This document shows, piece after piece, positions 1 to 11,312 of a stretch of 64,000 bases of DNA. The DNA comes from Kosakonia sacchari. GTDB taxonomy: Bacteria; Pseudomonadota; Gammaproteobacteria; Enterobacterales; Enterobacteriaceae. The first letter of the stretch is position 1. Each line of letters begins with the position of its first letter. The translations under genes and the position numbers were made by a program. Under the pieces are notes generated by a model. That model saw only the letters and a program-made list of their open reading frames with translations. It made no database searches and was not told where the DNA came from. The stretch covers positions 366,816 to 430,815 of the forward strand of contig FOAY01000003.1 in assembly GCA_900109485.1 (NCBI GenBank), written 5' to 3'.

Positions 1-42
1 TACGGAGCCAAGGTACAGGCGCATGTCATCGACAAATATTGA
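1..42 (+). CDS. mukF: MukF, C-terminal 13 codons (partial)
   Basis: The window opens inside a reading frame that encodes [13 protein letters not shown] and stops at TGA 40-42. This matches my recollection of the end of the kleisin MukF, and the position directly before mukE fits the mukFEB operon. The last 20 bases overlap the start of mukE, which suggests translational coupling. Only the tail is present, so nothing can be said about the rest of the protein. Confidence 0.85.
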   Translation, partial: YGAKVQAHVIDKY

Positions 43-727
43 ACAAGTGATGCCGGTTAAACTGGCACAGGCGTTGGCTAACCCACTGTTTCCGGCGCTC
101 GACAGCGCATTGCGCTCAGGACGGCATATCGGCCTTGACGAGCTGGATAATCACGCCTTTTTGATGGATTTTCAGGAATATCTGGAAGAGTTTTACGCAC
201 GTTACAACGTGGAGCTGATCCGTGCGCCGGAAGGTTTCTTCTACCTGCGCCCGCGCTCCACCACGCTGATTCCGCGTTCGGTGCTTTCCGAGCTGGATAT
301 GATGGTGGGCAAAATTCTTTGCTACTTGTACCTGAGCCCGGAGCGTCTGGCGAATGAAGGGATCTTCACGCAGCAGGAGTTGTACGACGAACTGCTGTCG
401 CTGGCCGATGAACCGAAACTATTGAAACTGGTCAACAACCGCTCAACCGGCTCCGATCTTGACCGGCAGAAGTTGCAGGAAAAAGTACGCTCCTCGCTCA
501 ACCGTCTGCGTCGCCTTGGCATGATCTGGTTTATGGGCAATGACAGCAGCAAATTCCGCATCACGGAATCGGTGTTCCGCTTTGGCGCAGATGTCCGCTC
601 CGGCGACGATCCGCGCGAAGCGCAACTGCGTATGATCCGTGACGGTGAAGCCATGCCAGTCGAAAACCACCTGCAGCTCAATGATGAGCCTGAAGAAAAT
701 CAGCCGGATAGCTCGGAGGAAGAGTAA
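23..727 (+). CDS. mukE: Condensin subunit MukE
   Basis: The 234-residue product has the same length as E. coli MukE and is nearly identical to it, including the N-terminus [16 protein letters not shown] and the acidic end rich in Glu and Asp. MukE is the KITE-type winged-helix subunit that binds the kleisin MukF and, with MukB, forms the bacterial condensin that compacts and segregates the chromosome. The ATG at 23 lies inside the end of mukF, and the TAA at 725-727 overlaps the mukB start (TAATG). All three genes are therefore likely translated in a coupled way from one transcript. Confidence 0.98.
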   Translation: MSSTNIEQVMPVKLAQALANPLFPALDSALRSGRHIGLDELDNHAFLMDFQEYLEEFYARYNVELIRAPEGFFYLRPRSTTLIPRSVLSELDMMVGKILCYLYLSPERLANEGIFTQQELYDELLSLADEPKLLKLVNNRSTGSDLDRQKLQEKVRSSLNRLRRLGMIWFMGNDSSKFRITESVFRFGADVRSGDDPREAQLRMIRDGEAMPVENHLQLNDEPEENQPDSSEEE

Positions 728-3700
728 TGATCGATCGCGGTAAATTTCGTTCGCTAACGCTGATTAACTGGAACGGCTTTTTTGCCCGCACCTTTGACCT
801 GGATGAGCTGGTTACCACGCTTTCCGGGGGGAACGGCGCCGGGAAATCCACCACCATGGCGGCGTTTGTCACAGCGCTGATCCCCGATCTGACGCTGCTG
901 CACTTCCGTAACACCACCGAAGCGGGCGCGACCTCTGGTTCCCGTGATAAAGGGCTGCACGGTAAGCTGAAAGCCGGTGTCTGTTATTCGGTGCTGGACG
1001 TGATCAACTCCCGCCATCAGCGCGTGCTGGTGGGGGTGCGTCTGCAACAGGTCGCCGGGCGCGATCGTAAAGTGGATATTAAACCTTTCGCCATTCAGGG
1101 CTTGCCAACCTCCATATTGCCGACGCAGTTGCTGACCGAAACGCTGAACGAGCGCCAGGCGCGCGTGCTGTCGTTGCAGGAAGTGAAAGACAAACTGGAT
1201 GCGATGGAAGGAGTGCAGTTTAAGCAGTTCAACTCCATCACCGATTACCACGCGCTGATGTTCGATCTGGGCATCGTCGCGCGTCGTCTGCGTTCCGCAT
1301 CGGATCGCAGCAAATTCTATCGCCTGATCGAAGCCTCGCTGTACGGCGGGATCTCCAGTGCCATCACCCGCTCGCTGCGCGACTATCTGTTGCCGGAAAA
1401 CAGCGGCGTGCGTAAAGCGTTCCAGGATATGGAAGCGGCGCTGCGCGAAAACCGGATGACGCTGGAAGCGATTCGTGTGACCCAGTCGGATCGCGATCTG
1501 TTCAAACATTTGATCAGCGAAGCCACCAACTATGTGGCGGCGGATTATATGCGCCACGCCAATGAGCGCCGCGTGCATCTGGATAAAGCGCTGGAGTTCC
1601 GCCGGGATCTGTTTACCTCGCGCCAGCAGTTGGCGGGCGAGCAGTATAAGCATGTCGATATGGCGCGTGAGCTGGCGGAACATGCCGGTGCGGAAGGCGA
1701 TCTGGAAGCCGATTACCAGGCGGCCAGCGATCATCTGAACCTGGTGCAAACGGCGCTGCGCCAGCAGGAAAAAATCGAACGCTATGAAGCGGATCTCGAA
1801 GAGTTACAGATTCGCCTCGAAGAGCAGCACGAAGTGGTGGCTGAAGCCGCCGAGCGCCAGGAAGAGAACGAAGCCCGCGCTGAAGCCGCCGAGCTGGAAG
1901 TGGATGAGCTGAAAAACCAGCTTGCCGATTACCAGCAGGCGCTGGATGTGCAGCAAACCCGCGCTATCCAGTACAACCAGGCGTTGCAGGCGCTGGAGCG
2001 GGCAAAAGGGCTGTGCCGCCTGCCGGATCTGACGTCGGAAACCGCTGACGAATGGCTGGAAACGTTCCAGGCCAAAGAGCAGGAAGCGACCGAAAAACTG
2101 CTGTCGCTGGATCAGAAATTAAGCGTTGCGCAGACCGCGCACAGCCAGTTCGAGCAGGCTTACCAACTGGTGGCCGCCATCAACGGTCCGCTGGCGCGTA
2201 ATGAAGCCTGGGAAGTGGCGCGCGAGTTGCTCCGCGATGGTGTAAACCAGCGCCATCTGGCTGAACAGGTGCAGCCGCTGCGCATGCGTCTGAACGAGCT
2301 GGAACAGCGTCTGCGTGAGCAGCAGGAAGCCGAGCGCCTGTTCGCCGAGTTCTGCAAGCGTCAGGGCAAACAGTATGACGTCGAAGAACTGGAAAATCTG
2401 CATCAGGAGCTGGAGGCGCAAATCGCTGCGCTTTCCGATAACGTTGCTGCTGCCGGTGAACAGCGTCTTACGCTGCGCCAGGAGCTGGAACAGCTGCAAT
2501 CGCGCATTCAGACGCTGACCAAACGCGCGCCGGTATGGCTGGCGGCGCAGAACAGCCTGACGCAACTGAGCGAGCAGTGTGGCGAAGCGTTCGAATCTGG
2601 CCAGCAAGTGACGGAATACCTGCAACAATTGCTGGAGCGTGAACGCGAAGCGATCGTTGAGCGTGATGAAGTTGGCGCGCGTAAACGTGCCGTCGATGAT
2701 GAAATTGAACGTTTAAGCCAGCCTGGCGGTGCAGAAGATAGTCGTCTGAACGCGCTGGCGGAACGCTTTGGCGGTGTGCTGCTGTCGGAAATTTATGACG
2801 ATGTCAGCATCGACGATGCGCCCTATTATTCAGCGCTGTATGGCCCGTCGCGTCACGCCATCGTGGTTCCTGATCTGTCGCAGGTAGCGGAGATGCTGGA
2901 AGGGCTGGAAGATTGCCCGGAAGATCTCTATCTGATCGAAGGGGATCCGCAATCCTTCGATGACAGCGTGTTCGCCGTTGACGAGCTGGAAAAAGCGGTG
3001 GTGGTGAAAATCGCCGATCGCCAGTGGCGTTATTCGCGTTTCCCGACGCTGCCGCTGTTTGGCCGCGCGGCGCGTGAAAGCCGTATCGAAAGCCTGCACG
3101 CCGAGCGTGAAGCGCTGGCCGAGCGTTTTGCCACGCTCTCTTTCGATGTGCAAAAAACGCAGCGCCTGCATCAGGCATTCAGCCGCTTTATCGGCAGCCA
3201 TCTGGCGGTTGCGTTTGAGGACGATCCGGAAGCGGAAATCCGCGCGCTCAACAGTCGCCGCGGCGAGCTGGAACGTGCTATCAGCAACCATGAAAACGAC
3301 AACCAGCAAAACCGCGTGCAGTTTGAACAGGCGAAAGAGGGCGTTGCCCAGCTTAACCGCCTGCTGCCGCGCGTGAATTTGCTGGCTGACGATACGCTGG
3401 CCGATCGCGTTGATGAAATACAGGAACGCCTGGACGAAGCGCAAGAAGCCGCGCGCTTTATTCAGCAGTTTGGTAACCAACTGGCAAAACTGGAACCGGT
3501 CGTTTCGGTATTGCAAAGCGATCCGGAACAGTTCGAGCAGTTAAAAGCCGATTATGCCGCATCCAAACAGGTGCAACGCGACGCTCGCCAGCAAGCGTTT
3601 GTACTGGCGGAAGTGGTACAGCGCCGCGCGCACTTCAGCTACTCCGATTCGGCGGAGATGTTCAACGGCAACAACGATCTGAACGAGAAGCTGCGTCAGC

Positions 3701-5175
3701 GTCTGGAGCAGGTGGAAGCCGAACGTACCCGGGCGCGTGAAGCGATGCGCAGCCATGCCGCGCAGTTCGGCCAGTACAACCAGGTGCTGGCCTCGCTGAA
3801 AAGTTCGTTTGATACCAAAAAAGAGCTGCTTAACGATCTGCAAAAAGAGTTGCAGGAGATCGGCGTACGCGCCGACGGCGGTGCGGAAGAGCGGGCGCGT
3901 ATTCGTCGTGATGAACTGCATGCGCAACTCTCCACGAACCGCGCGCGTCGCAATCAACTGGAAAAAGCGCTCACCTTCTGTGAAGCGGAGATGGATAACC
4001 TGACCCGCAAACTGCGCCGCCTGGAGCGCGATTATCACGAAATGCGCGAGCAGGTGGTCACGGCAAAAGCGGGCTGGTGCGCTGTAATGCGCATGGTGAA
4101 AGACAATGGCGTCGAGCGCCGTCTGCACCGTCGCGAGCTGGCCTATCTTTCGGCTGACGAATTGCGATCCATGTCGGATAAAGCGCTGGGTGCGCTGCGT
4201 CTGGCGGTGGCGGATAACGAACACCTGCGCGATGTGCTGCGGATGTCGGAAGATCCGAAGCGTCCGGAACGTAAGATCCAGTTCTTTGTGGCGGTGTATC
4301 AGCATCTGCGCGAACGTATCCGTCAGGATATTATTCGCACTGACGATCCGGTGGAAGCGATCGAACAGATGGAGATCGAGCTGAGCCGTCTGACGGAAGA
4401 GCTGACCTCGCGCGAGCAGAAGCTGGCTATCAGCTCCCGCAGCGTAGCGAACATCATCCGCAAAACCATTCAGCGCGAGCAGAACCGTATTCGCATGCTG
4501 AACCAGGGGCTGCAAAGCGTTTCGTTTGGTCAGGTCAACAGCGTGCGGTTGAATGTGAACGTGCGGGAAACCCACGCGACGCTGCTGGCGGTGCTTTCTG
4601 AACAACATGAACAGCATCAGGATCTGTTTAACAGTAACCGTCTGACCTTCTCGGAAGCGCTGGCGAAACTGTATCAGCGTCTGAATCCGCAAGTGGATAT
4701 GGGCCAGCGGACGCCGCAAACCATCGGTGAAGAGCTGCTCGACTACCGCAACTATCTGGAGATGGAAGTGGAAGTTAACCGTGGTTCCGACGGCTGGCTG
4801 CGTGCGGAATCGGGCGCGCTGTCGACCGGTGAAGCGATCGGTACCGGGATGTCGATTCTGGTGATGGTGGTGCAAAGCTGGGAAGACGAAGCCCGTCGTC
4901 TGCGCGGCAAGGACATTTCGCCGTGTCGTCTGCTGTTCCTCGACGAAGCGGCGCGTCTTGATGCCCGCTCTATCGCTACGCTGTTTGAGCTGTGCGAACG
5001 TCTGGAGATGCAACTGATTATCGCGGCACCGGAAAATATCAGCCCGGAAAAAGGCACCACCTACAAACTGGTGCGTAAAGTCTTCCAGAATCATGAGCAT
5101 GTACACGTCGTGGGGCTGCGCGGTTTTGCCGCCCAACTGCCGGAAACGCTCCCTGGTACGGCGGATGCCTCTTAA
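727..5175 (+). CDS. mukB: Chromosome partition ATPase MukB
   Basis: This 1482-residue protein is the SMC-like ATPase of the MukBEF condensin (E. coli 1486 residues). The head domain is split. The Walker A motif GGNGAGKS lies at residues 34-41, and the ABC signature LSTGE at 1365-1369. The Walker B motif LLFLDE ends in catalytic Glu1407. Between them are long Glu/Gln/Arg-rich coiled coils on either side of a hinge around residues 660-790. The four-residue length difference falls after Walker B, since E1407 keeps its E. coli number. The start overlaps the mukE stop. The protein loads on DNA with MukEF and contacts topoisomerase IV; in E. coli MatP displaces it from the Ter region, and matP is also in this window. 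Confidence 0.99.
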   Translation: MIDRGKFRSLTLINWNGFFARTFDLDELVTTLSGGNGAGKSTTMAAFVTALIPDLTLLHFRNTTEAGATSGSRDKGLHGKLKAGVCYSVLDVINSRHQRVLVGVRLQQVAGRDRKVDIKPFAIQGLPTSILPTQLLTETLNERQARVLSLQEVKDKLDAMEGVQFKQFNSITDYHALMFDLGIVARRLRSASDRSKFYRLIEASLYGGISSAITRSLRDYLLPENSGVRKAFQDMEAALRENRMTLEAIRVTQSDRDLFKHLISEATNYVAADYMRHANERRVHLDKALEFRRDLFTSRQQLAGEQYKHVDMARELAEHAGAEGDLEADYQAASDHLNLVQTALRQQEKIERYEADLEELQIRLEEQHEVVAEAAERQEENEARAEAAELEVDELKNQLADYQQALDVQQTRAIQYNQALQALERAKGLCRLPDLTSETADEWLETFQAKEQEATEKLLSLDQKLSVAQTAHSQFEQAYQLVAAINGPLARNEAWEVARELLRDGVNQRHLAEQVQPLRMRLNELEQRLREQQEAERLFAEFCKRQGKQYDVEELENLHQELEAQIAALSDNVAAAGEQRLTLRQELEQLQSRIQTLTKRAPVWLAAQNSLTQLSEQCGEAFESGQQVTEYLQQLLEREREAIVERDEVGARKRAVDDEIERLSQPGGAEDSRLNALAERFGGVLLSEIYDDVSIDDAPYYSALYGPSRHAIVVPDLSQVAEMLEGLEDCPEDLYLIEGDPQSFDDSVFAVDELEKAVVVKIADRQWRYSRFPTLPLFGRAARESRIESLHAEREALAERFATLSFDVQKTQRLHQAFSRFIGSHLAVAFEDDPEAEIRALNSRRGELERAISNHENDNQQNRVQFEQAKEGVAQLNRLLPRVNLLADDTLADRVDEIQERLDEAQEAARFIQQFGNQLAKLEPVVSVLQSDPEQFEQLKADYAASKQVQRDARQQAFVLAEVVQRRAHFSYSDSAEMFNGNNDLNEKLRQRLEQVEAERTRAREAMRSHAAQFGQYNQVLASLKSSFDTKKELLNDLQKELQEIGVRADGGAEERARIRRDELHAQLSTNRARRNQLEKALTFCEAEMDNLTRKLRRLERDYHEMREQVVTAKAGWCAVMRMVKDNGVERRLHRRELAYLSADELRSMSDKALGALRLAVADNEHLRDVLRMSEDPKRPERKIQFFVAVYQHLRERIRQDIIRTDDPVEAIEQMEIELSRLTEELTSREQKLAISSRSVANIIRKTIQREQNRIRMLNQGLQSVSFGQVNSVRLNVNVRETHATLLAVLSEQHEQHQDLFNSNRLTFSEALAKLYQRLNPQVDMGQRTPQTIGEELLDYRNYLEMEVEVNRGSDGWLRAESGALSTGEAIGTGMSILVMVVQSWEDEARRLRGKDISPCRLLFLDEAARLDARSIATLFELCERLEMQLIIAAPENISPEKGTTYKLVRKVFQNHEHVHVVGLRGFAAQLPETLPGTADAS

Positions 5176-5192
5176 CGGTCGGGCAGATGACA

Positions 5193-5219
5193 AAGGCGAC
5201 AGCGATGTCGCCTTTTTTA
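5193..5219 (+). terminator. Intrinsic terminator after mukB
   Basis: A perfect 7-bp stem (GGCGACA / TGTCGCC, 5195-5201 and 5206-5212) with a GCGA loop is followed by six T. It lies 17 bases after the mukB stop and closes the mukFEB operon. Confidence 0.9.
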
Positions 5220-5253
5220 TTACGGGAAGGGCCGCTGCGGCCTGCATTTCATC

Positions 5254-5305
5254 TTTAAATTTCTTTACATTAGGTAAGGCAAATGCTTTTTTGTCTTTAT
5301 ATACT
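5254..5305 (+). promoter_or_regulatory. Putative CpxR box and -10 element of ldtD
   Basis: The minus strand of 5254-5268 reads GTAAA-N5-TTAAA, which is 9 of 10 matches to the CpxR consensus GTAAA-N5-GTAAA. A -10-like TATACT is at 5300-5305 with no good -35, as expected for an activated promoter. LdtD is a known Cpx-regulated gene in E. coli. The binding site and start are inferred from sequence match only. Confidence 0.5.
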
Positions 5306-5359
5306 GAGAAAAGGTGACGCACACGTCACGCGCAATGTGAGAGAAACAGGGGGCAAGGG

Positions 5360-7162
5360 ATGTTGCTTAAGAAGTTAAATGGTCGTCGGATGTCAGCGCT
5401 GAGTTTGTGTCTGGCACTGGCATTTGCTCCACTGTTCAGCGTACAGGCCGATGAGCCTGAAATGGTGCCGGTTGATAGTTCCGCCACGCCGGGCGATCAG
5501 CCGACCGTGTTACAGCAGCCGCAGGCACAATCGCCTGCTACCGCCATGTTAATCGGCGTGAAGCCTTATCCTGCCGGTGTTTCTGTGGCAGATGTTCGCG
5601 CACAGTTGCAGTCGCAATTGCCTGCCAACTGGACGCCCGTCTATATGAATCAACTGGCGGCCCTGTATGCGGCGCGCGGTCAGAAACCCATGTGGGATAA
5701 CCGCGATGCGGTGCAGGCGTTTCAACAGCAACTGGCGGAAGTGGCGATTGCCGGTTTCCAGCCGCAATTCACTACCTGGGTTGAGCTGTTAACCGATCCG
5801 GGTGTTTCCGGTATGGCGCGTGATGTCGTGCTCTCTGACGCCATGCTGGGCTATCTGCATTTTGTTTCCGGTATTCAGGCAAAAGGTCAGCGCTGGCTTT
5901 ATAGCGACAAACCCTATGCGCTGGCAACGCCGGCGATTTCAGTGATCAATCAGTGGCAACTGGCGTTGGATAACGGTTCGTTGCCGTCATTCATTCAGAG
6001 CCTTGCGCCACACCATCCGCAATATGCCGCTATGCATCAGTCATTGCTGACGCTGGTGGGGGATTCTCGCCCGTGGCCGCAAATCGCCAGTAACGTCACG
6101 CTGCGACCAGGACAGTGGAGCAATGATGTTCCGGCGTTGCGCGAGATCCTGCAACGTACCGGCATGCTGGAAGGTGGGCCGAACATCGTGCTGCCTGGTG
6201 ATCAGGTCGCAGTCAGCACCTCAGTTGCGTCGCCCAGGAAAAAAGTACCGACGCGTGCGGCTTACGATCGGCAACTGGTTGAGGCCGTAAAACGCTTCCA
6301 GGCCTGGCAGGGGCTGCATGCCGATGGCGTGATTGGCCAGGGCACGCGTGACTGGCTGAATGTCAGCCCGTCGCAGCGCGCTGCATTGCTGGCGCTCAAT
6401 ATCCAACGGTTACGTTTGCTGCCAGCGACGCTTTCCACCGGCATTATGGTGAATATTCCAGAGTACTCGCTGGTTTATTATCTCAACGGCAGCCAGGTGC
6501 TGGCATCGCGGGTGATTGTCGGGCGCCCCGATCGCAAAACGCCGATGATGAGCAGCGCGCTGAACAATGTGGTGGTCAATCCGCCGTGGAATGTACCACC
6601 GACGCTGGCGCGCCAGGATATTCTTCCGAAGGTTCTGAACGATCCGACATACCTTGAACGCCACGGTTATACCGTGCTGCGCGGCTGGAACAGCAAAGAG
6701 GCGATCGATCCGTCAATGGTTGATTGGGCGACGATTACGCCATCGAATTTACCGTTCCGTTTCCAGCAGGCGCCGGGCGTACAGAACTCCCTTGGTCGTT
6801 ACAAATTTAATATGCCGAGCTCTGATGCCATCTATTTGCATGACACGCCGAACCATAACCTGTTCCAGAAAGAGACGCGGGCGCTGAGTTCTGGCTGCGT
6901 GCGGGTGAATAAGGCGTCTGAACTGGCAAACATGCTGTTGCAGGATGCCGGATGGAACGATACGCGTATCTCCGATGCCTTAAAGCAGGGAGATACCCGT
7001 TATGTGAATATTCGACACAATATCCCCGTTAATCTCTACTATCTGACCGCGTTTGTGGGGGCCGATGGTCGCACGCAGTATCGTACAGATATTTACAATT
7101 ACGATCTTACTGCGCGATCGGGCGCACAAATCTTGCCAAAAGCTGAACAATTAATCAGATAA
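5360..7162 (+). CDS. ldtD: L,D-transpeptidase LdtD (YcbB)
   Basis: The product has 600 residues (E. coli YcbB 615). A signal peptide (about residues 1-30, ending near VQADE) exports it to the periplasm. A peptidoglycan-binding helical domain lies around 306-336, and the YkuD L,D-transpeptidase domain follows. The catalytic site is visible as His494 in HDTPNHN and Cys513 in SSGCVRV, each exactly 15 positions below the E. coli numbering. The enzyme makes 3-3 (mDAP-mDAP) cross-links in peptidoglycan, which gives resistance to beta-lactams and strengthens the wall under envelope stress. The region between the signal peptide and the PG-binding domain is shorter than in E. coli. The neighbour mepK encodes the hydrolase that cuts such cross-links. 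Confidence 0.97.
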   Translation: MLLKKLNGRRMSALSLCLALAFAPLFSVQADEPEMVPVDSSATPGDQPTVLQQPQAQSPATAMLIGVKPYPAGVSVADVRAQLQSQLPANWTPVYMNQLAALYAARGQKPMWDNRDAVQAFQQQLAEVAIAGFQPQFTTWVELLTDPGVSGMARDVVLSDAMLGYLHFVSGIQAKGQRWLYSDKPYALATPAISVINQWQLALDNGSLPSFIQSLAPHHPQYAAMHQSLLTLVGDSRPWPQIASNVTLRPGQWSNDVPALREILQRTGMLEGGPNIVLPGDQVAVSTSVASPRKKVPTRAAYDRQLVEAVKRFQAWQGLHADGVIGQGTRDWLNVSPSQRAALLALNIQRLRLLPATLSTGIMVNIPEYSLVYYLNGSQVLASRVIVGRPDRKTPMMSSALNNVVVNPPWNVPPTLARQDILPKVLNDPTYLERHGYTVLRGWNSKEAIDPSMVDWATITPSNLPFRFQQAPGVQNSLGRYKFNMPSSDAIYLHDTPNHNLFQKETRALSSGCVRVNKASELANMLLQDAGWNDTRISDALKQGDTRYVNIRHNIPVNLYYLTAFVGADGRTQYRTDIYNYDLTARSGAQILPKAEQLIR

Positions 7163-7208
7163 ATGAAGCAGTTTGGCAAATAGCATTGTCGTAATAACTG
7201 GCAATAAA

Positions 7209-7233
7209 CGGGCTTTGTAAGCTACAAAGCCCG
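7209..7233. terminator. Strong hairpin after ldtD
   Basis: A perfect 11-bp inverted repeat (CGGGCTTTGTA / TACAAAGCCCG) with a 3-base loop lies 46 bases after ldtD. No T run follows, so it may act as a transcript-end or stabilising hairpin rather than as a classical terminator. Confidence 0.5.
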
Positions 7234-7350
7234 TGGTTGCTGGGGGGAGGCTGCCTTGACGCGGCGTTTGTAGCCCGGTAAGGTGCCTTTCGTGCGCTAA
7301 AGAAGTGCATAAATTACGTTTAACTTTGCTTATCTATAGAATTTATTATC

Positions 7351-7899
7351 ATGGATAAATTTGACGCTAATCGCCGCAAACTGCTGGCGTTGGGTGGGGT
7401 TGCTCTTGGCGCCGCCATGTTACCAACGCAGGCGTTTGCTACCCTTTCCACGCCACGACCGCGTATTCTGACGCTGAGTAATCTGAATACCGGAGAGTCT
7501 ATTAAAGCTGAGTTCTTTGATGGCAGAGGCTATATTCAGGATGAATTAGCAAAACTGAATCATTTTTTCCGTGATTACCGCGCGAATAAAATTAAAACCA
7601 TCGATCCTCAGCTGTTTGACCATCTCTTTCGCCTGCAGGGGCTGCTGGGAACACGCAAGCCCGTGCAACTCATTTCCGGCTATCGTTCTATTGATACCAA
7701 TAATGAACTACGCGCGCACAGCCGCGGCGTGGCGAAACAGAGTTATCACACCAAAGGCCAGGCCATGGATTTCCATATTGAAGGGATTGCTCTGAGTAAT
7801 ATTCGCAAAGCAGCGTTATCTCTGCGCGCGGGTGGTGTAGGATACTACCCCAGCAGCAACTTTGTGCATATTGATACCGGGCCGGTGCGGCACTGGTAA
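7351..7899 (+). CDS. mepK: Murein endopeptidase MepK (YcbK)
   Basis: This 182-residue protein begins with a twin-arginine type signal (Arg8-Arg9 followed by KLLALGG and a hydrophobic stretch ending at QAFA, residue 30). The mature part is a peptidase M15/DUF882 domain with the zinc ligands His133, Asp140 and His173. In E. coli MepK cleaves mDAP-mDAP (3-3) cross-links and helps wall expansion. Its position straight after ldtD, whose product forms those cross-links, puts maker and breaker side by side. The stop is 16 bases before the gloC start, so the two may be cotranscribed. Confidence 0.95.
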   Translation: MDKFDANRRKLLALGGVALGAAMLPTQAFATLSTPRPRILTLSNLNTGESIKAEFFDGRGYIQDELAKLNHFFRDYRANKIKTIDPQLFDHLFRLQGLLGTRKPVQLISGYRSIDTNNELRAHSRGVAKQSYHTKGQAMDFHIEGIALSNIRKAALSLRAGGVGYYPSSNFVHIDTGPVRHW

Positions 7900-7915
7900 A
7901 CCTCAGAGGAGCAGT

Positions 7916-8563
7916 ATGAACTATCGTATTATTCCGGTTACCGCGTTCTCACAGAATTGTTCGTTAATCTGGTGTGAACAGACTCAACTTGCCGCTGTGG
8001 TCGATCCTGGCGGTGATGCACAGCGTATTATCGCCGAAGTGGATGCTTCCGGCGCGACGCTGACGCAAGTTCTGCTCACGCATGGTCATCTTGATCATGT
8101 GGGTGCGGCAGCCGAAGTGGCGCAGCATTACGGTGTGCCGATTATTGGCCCGGAAAAAAATGATGAGTTCTGGTTGCAGGGGCTGCCCGCCCAAAGCCGG
8201 ATGTTTGGTCTGGATGATTGCCTGCCGCTGACACCCGACCGCTGGTTAAGTGAAGGCGATACGGTTACCGTCGGTAAGGTGACATTACAGGTATTGCATT
8301 GCCCGGGTCATACGCCGGGACATGTGGTGTTTTTTGATGCGCAGTCGCGTTTGCTGGTTTCTGGTGATGTGATTTTTAAAGGCGGCGTTGGGCGCAGCGA
8401 TTTCCCGCAGGGGAATCATGCGCAGTTGATTGATTCAATCAAACGTAAATTGCTGCCTCTTGGCGATGACATCACCTTTATTCCTGGCCACGGGCCAATG
8501 TCGACGCTGGGCAATGAACGGCTGCACAACCCGTTCCTGCAGGATGAATTACCGGTGTGGTAA
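7916..8563 (+). CDS. gloC: Type II glyoxalase GloC (YcbL)
   Basis: The 215-residue product is a metallo-beta-lactamase-fold hydrolase, as long as E. coli YcbL. The metal site is seen in THGHLDHVG (His56, His58, Asp60, His61) and in the later HCPGHTPGH motif. It hydrolyses S-lactoylglutathione in methylglyoxal detoxification; mgsA, which makes methylglyoxal, is at 43,459 in this window. An earlier in-frame ATG at 7862 lies inside mepK and is not used in the family. The ATG at 7916 follows CAGAGGAG, a good ribosome binding site. Confidence 0.95.
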   Translation: MNYRIIPVTAFSQNCSLIWCEQTQLAAVVDPGGDAQRIIAEVDASGATLTQVLLTHGHLDHVGAAAEVAQHYGVPIIGPEKNDEFWLQGLPAQSRMFGLDDCLPLTPDRWLSEGDTVTVGKVTLQVLHCPGHTPGHVVFFDAQSRLLVSGDVIFKGGVGRSDFPQGNHAQLIDSIKRKLLPLGDDITFIPGHGPMSTLGNERLHNPFLQDELPVW

Positions 8564-8565
8564 AT

Positions 8566-8594
8566 AAAAAAGGGTCGCTTCGGCGACCCTTTCT
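8566..8594. terminator. Bidirectional terminator between gloC and aspC
   Basis: An 8-bp stem (AGGGTCGC / GCGACCCT) encloses a TTCG loop, with A bases before and T bases after. It can stop gloC transcripts on the plus strand and aspC transcripts on the minus strand. Confidence 0.85.
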
Positions 8595-8608
8595 GCATGC
8601 GTTATATT

Positions 8609-9799
8609 TTACAGCACGGCGACAATCGCTTCGCACAGCGGCGACATATTATCCGGCGTCATGCCTGCGACGTTGATACGCCCGGAAGCGACAGCGTAAA
8701 TGCCAAACTCTTCGCGCAAACGCAGTACCTGCTCTTTGGTCAGGCCGCTGAACGAAAACATACCGTTCTGACGGGTAATAAAGCTGAAATCGCGGTTTGC
8801 CCCTTTCTCCTGCAACGTATTCACAAACAGCAGGCGCATACGCTGAATGCGCTGGCGCATATCGGTCAGCTCCTGTTCCCAGATCGCGCGCAGCGCGTCA
8901 TTGCTGAGAATGGTTGCCACGATAGAAGCGCCGTGTGCCGGTGGGTTTGAGTAGTTGGCGCGGATCACGGATTTCATCTGGCTGAAGGCGCGATCGGCGT
9001 TTTCTGCATCCGCCGCGACCAGCGTACAGGCGCCGACACGCTCGCTGTAGAGACCGAAGTTTTTGGAGAATGAGCTGGCGACGAGAAACTCTTTATGCAG
9101 CGCAGCAAACGCGCGCAGGCCTTCAGCATCTTCTTCCAGGCCACGGGCAAACCCCTGATAGGCGAAATCGAACAGCGGCAACCAGCCTTTCTCAATGGAG
9201 AGCTTCGCCAGCGTTTCCCACTGCTCAAGCGTAGGATCGATACCCGTCGGGTTATGGCAGCAACCATGGAACAGCACCACATCGCCAGCCTGCGCATTGT
9301 TCAGGCTCGCCAGCATACCGTCGAAATCCAGTGCATGATTCTGCGCATCGTAATAGTTATATTCGCAGACTTCGAGTCCTGCGGAGTTAAAGACGCCTTT
9401 ATGGTTCGGCCAGCTTGGATTGCTTACCCAGACGCGTTTAACGGCGGTGTTTTTAGCAAGGAAATCTGCCGCGACGCGCAGCCCGCCGGTGCCGCCTGGA
9501 GTCTGAGCGGTTCGTGCACGTTTGTCATTGATAATCGCGCTGCCTTTGCCGAACAGCAGTTCCTGGGTGCAACGGCCAAACTCAGGAATACCATCAATGC
9601 TGAGGTAGTTCTTGGTGGCTTCATTTTCCAGCAGGTACTGTTCTGCTTTCTTCACGCTGGTTAATACCGGGGTCTTGCCGGTTTCATCTTTATAAACACC
9701 GATCCCTAAGTTGATTTTATTGGGGCGTTCATCGGCGCGAAACAGATCGGCCAGACCCAGAATAGGGTCGGCAGGGGCAGCGGTTATATTCTCAAACAT
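8609..9799 (-). CDS. aspC: Aspartate aminotransferase
   Basis: The 396-residue product has the length of E. coli AspC and starts [20 protein letters not shown]. It is a class I PLP aminotransferase that interconverts aspartate + 2-oxoglutarate and oxaloacetate + glutamate; it also handles aromatic amino acids. The PLP lysine is in SSFSKNFG (Lys246 by length match), and the NPTG motif that holds the cofactor is present in CCHNPTG. It stands alone on the minus strand between two terminators, as in E. coli. Confidence 0.98.
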   Translation of the reverse strand: MFENITAAPADPILGLADLFRADERPNKINLGIGVYKDETGKTPVLTSVKKAEQYLLENEATKNYLSIDGIPEFGRCTQELLFGKGSAIINDKRARTAQTPGGTGGLRVAADFLAKNTAVKRVWVSNPSWPNHKGVFNSAGLEVCEYNYYDAQNHALDFDGMLASLNNAQAGDVVLFHGCCHNPTGIDPTLEQWETLAKLSIEKGWLPLFDFAYQGFARGLEEDAEGLRAFAALHKEFLVASSFSKNFGLYSERVGACTLVAADAENADRAFSQMKSVIRANYSNPPAHGASIVATILSNDALRAIWEQELTDMRQRIQRMRLLFVNTLQEKGANRDFSFITRQNGMFSFSGLTKEQVLRLREEFGIYAVASGRINVAGMTPDNMSPLCEAIVAVL

Positions 9800-9930
9800 G
9801 ACGAGGTTCCATTTTGATGACAGAAGGGAAATCCGCTATCAGGGTAACGGCTGACGCACGAATTGCCAACCGTTTGCGATAAAAAGCGCGATGCTTTTCA
9901 AAAGTCGTCGGCATTTTTGTTTCAGGCATA

Positions 9931-9957
9931 AAAAAACAGGGCCGGAGCCCTGTTTGA
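9931..9957 (-). terminator. ompF terminator
   Basis: Read on the minus strand, AAACAGGGC / GCCCTGTTT forms a stem with a short loop and is followed by seven T. It lies about 30 bases after the ompF stop. Confidence 0.85.
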
Positions 9958-9986
9958 TATGCATATAACAGTCGAGGGGTGACTGA

Positions 9987-11093
9987 TTAGAACTGGTAAA
10001 CGATACCTACTGCAACGGTGTCGTCAGAACCTACGCCCAGTTTGTTGTCTTTATCAATCTGGTTGATGATGTAGTCAACATAGGTGGACATGTTTTTGTT
10101 GAAGTAGTAGGTTGCGCCCACTTCTACGTAGTTGATGAAGTCTTCGCTACCAATACCGTCAACATCTTTCGCTTTAGATTTGTAGTAAGCGATGGACGGA
10201 CGCAGACCAAAATCGAACTGGTACTGTGCTACAACAGAGAAGTCCTGAGTTCTGTTCAGGAAGCCATTCTGTGCAACACCGCTTGGCAGCGTGGTGTCCA
10301 GACGAGTTGCGTTGCGGGTTTCTTCATACAGAGCGGCCAGGTAGATGTTGTTCGCGTCATATTTCAGACCAACAGCCCACTGCTCAGCTTTTTCACCGGA
10401 GGTACCGAAGGCGTTCAGAGCTTGCTGAGCGTTAGTACGGTCAGCCGCGCCGTAAGCACCAACGATGCCGAAGCCTTCGAAGTCATAACTTACAGAAGTC
10501 GCCCAGCCGTCGCCGTTAGAAAGAGTTGCGTCAGAACGCTCGTTTTTGCCCAGATACTGAACGCCGAAGTTCAGACCGTCAACCAGACCGAAGAAGTTGC
10601 TGTTACGGTAAGTAGCCAGACCACCCTGACGGCCAGAGAAGAAGTTGTCGCTGTTGCTGGTATCGCCACCGAACTCTGGCAGCATATCGGTTACACCGAT
10701 TGCGTCGTAAACCAGACCGTAGTTACGACCGTAGTCGAAAGAACCTGCATCACCAGCTTTCAGGCCAGCAAATGCCAGACGAGTTTTGTTGTTCTTCTGC
10801 GAGTCAGTACCACTTTCAGAGTTGTTACCCTGGAAGTTGTATTCCCACTGGCCGTAACCGGTCAGCTGGTCGTTGATTTTGGTTTCGCCTTTAAAGCCCA
10901 GACGAGCGTAAGTTTTGTCACCATTGCCAGCGTAGCCATCGCTACCGTTGTCTTTGGTGAAGTAGTGCAGACCTACAGCTTTACCGTAGATATCTACTTT
11001 GTTGCCATCTTTGTTATAGATCTCAGCAGCGTTAGCTGCACCCGCTACCAGCAGGGCAGGGATAACCACTGCCAGGATATTGCGCTTCATCAT
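9987..11093 (-). CDS. ompF: Outer membrane porin OmpF
   Basis: The product has 368 residues with a signal peptide ([22 protein letters not shown]) and a 16-stranded porin barrel that ends in Phe (GIVYQF), as needed for BAM assembly. The L3 constriction segment contains PEFGGDTS, typical of OmpF/OmpC-type porins. I assign OmpF rather than OmpC because of near identity with E. coli OmpF in the N-terminus and C-terminal strands. The position between aspC and asnS and the upstream region also fit OmpF. Surface loops differ most, as expected. The first bases of the message (TGAGGGTAATAAATAATG region) are the known target of the MicF small RNA; micF itself is not in the window. Confidence 0.97.
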   Translation of the reverse strand: MMKRNILAVVIPALLVAGAANAAEIYNKDGNKVDIYGKAVGLHYFTKDNGSDGYAGNGDKTYARLGFKGETKINDQLTGYGQWEYNFQGNNSESGTDSQKNNKTRLAFAGLKAGDAGSFDYGRNYGLVYDAIGVTDMLPEFGGDTSNSDNFFSGRQGGLATYRNSNFFGLVDGLNFGVQYLGKNERSDATLSNGDGWATSVSYDFEGFGIVGAYGAADRTNAQQALNAFGTSGEKAEQWAVGLKYDANNIYLAALYEETRNATRLDTTLPSGVAQNGFLNRTQDFSVVAQYQFDFGLRPSIAYYKSKAKDVDGIGSEDFINYVEVGATYYFNKNMSTYVDYIINQIDKDNKLGVGSDDTVAVGIVYQF

Positions 11094-11210
11094 TATTTAT
11101 TACCCTCATTGGTTTTTTTTGAACACCTGCCACTGCCGCCAATAATTTCCGTCAATAAAAATTTACGGAACTATTGATGAGAGTTTGGTGTCTTTCTGTG
11201 TCTGAGTGGC

Positions 11211-11239
11211 ATCTTTCCAAACATATAATCGTTTCGCTA
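11211..11239 (-). promoter_or_regulatory. ompF promoter
   Basis: On the minus strand a -35 TAGCGA (plus 11234-11239) and a -10 AAAGAT (plus 11211-11216) are separated by 17 bases. The surrounding sequence matches the E. coli ompF promoter as I know it, giving a leader of roughly 110 bases. Confidence 0.8.
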
Positions 11240-11312
11240 GCCTGAAAGTGCTACAAATGTCTTAAAGCAGTAACAAAAAGAAATATTGTGTAAAAAAGTA
11301 TGAATTTGAGGG
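11240..11312 (-). promoter_or_regulatory. OmpR boxes F1-F3 upstream of ompF
   Basis: Directly upstream of the ompF -35, the minus strand carries three successive 20-base units built on T-rich blocks followed by ACA/GTTAC/GTAGCAC, in the arrangement of the E. coli F1, F2 and F3 OmpR sites. The unit nearest the promoter (ATTTGTAGCACTTT) is the best conserved. Phosphorylated OmpR would activate at low and repress at high osmolarity. The exact unit borders are my estimate. Confidence 0.65.

Noticed and set aside
3541-5322. A 593-codon minus-strand frame under mukB
   Set aside because: It is a codon-bias shadow of the conserved MukB C-terminal half, with no known motif and no ribosome site.
5314-5329. 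GTGAC-N6-GTCAC as a matS site for MatP
   Set aside because: matS needs a three-base spacer (GTGACRNYGTCAC). Six bases here do not fit.
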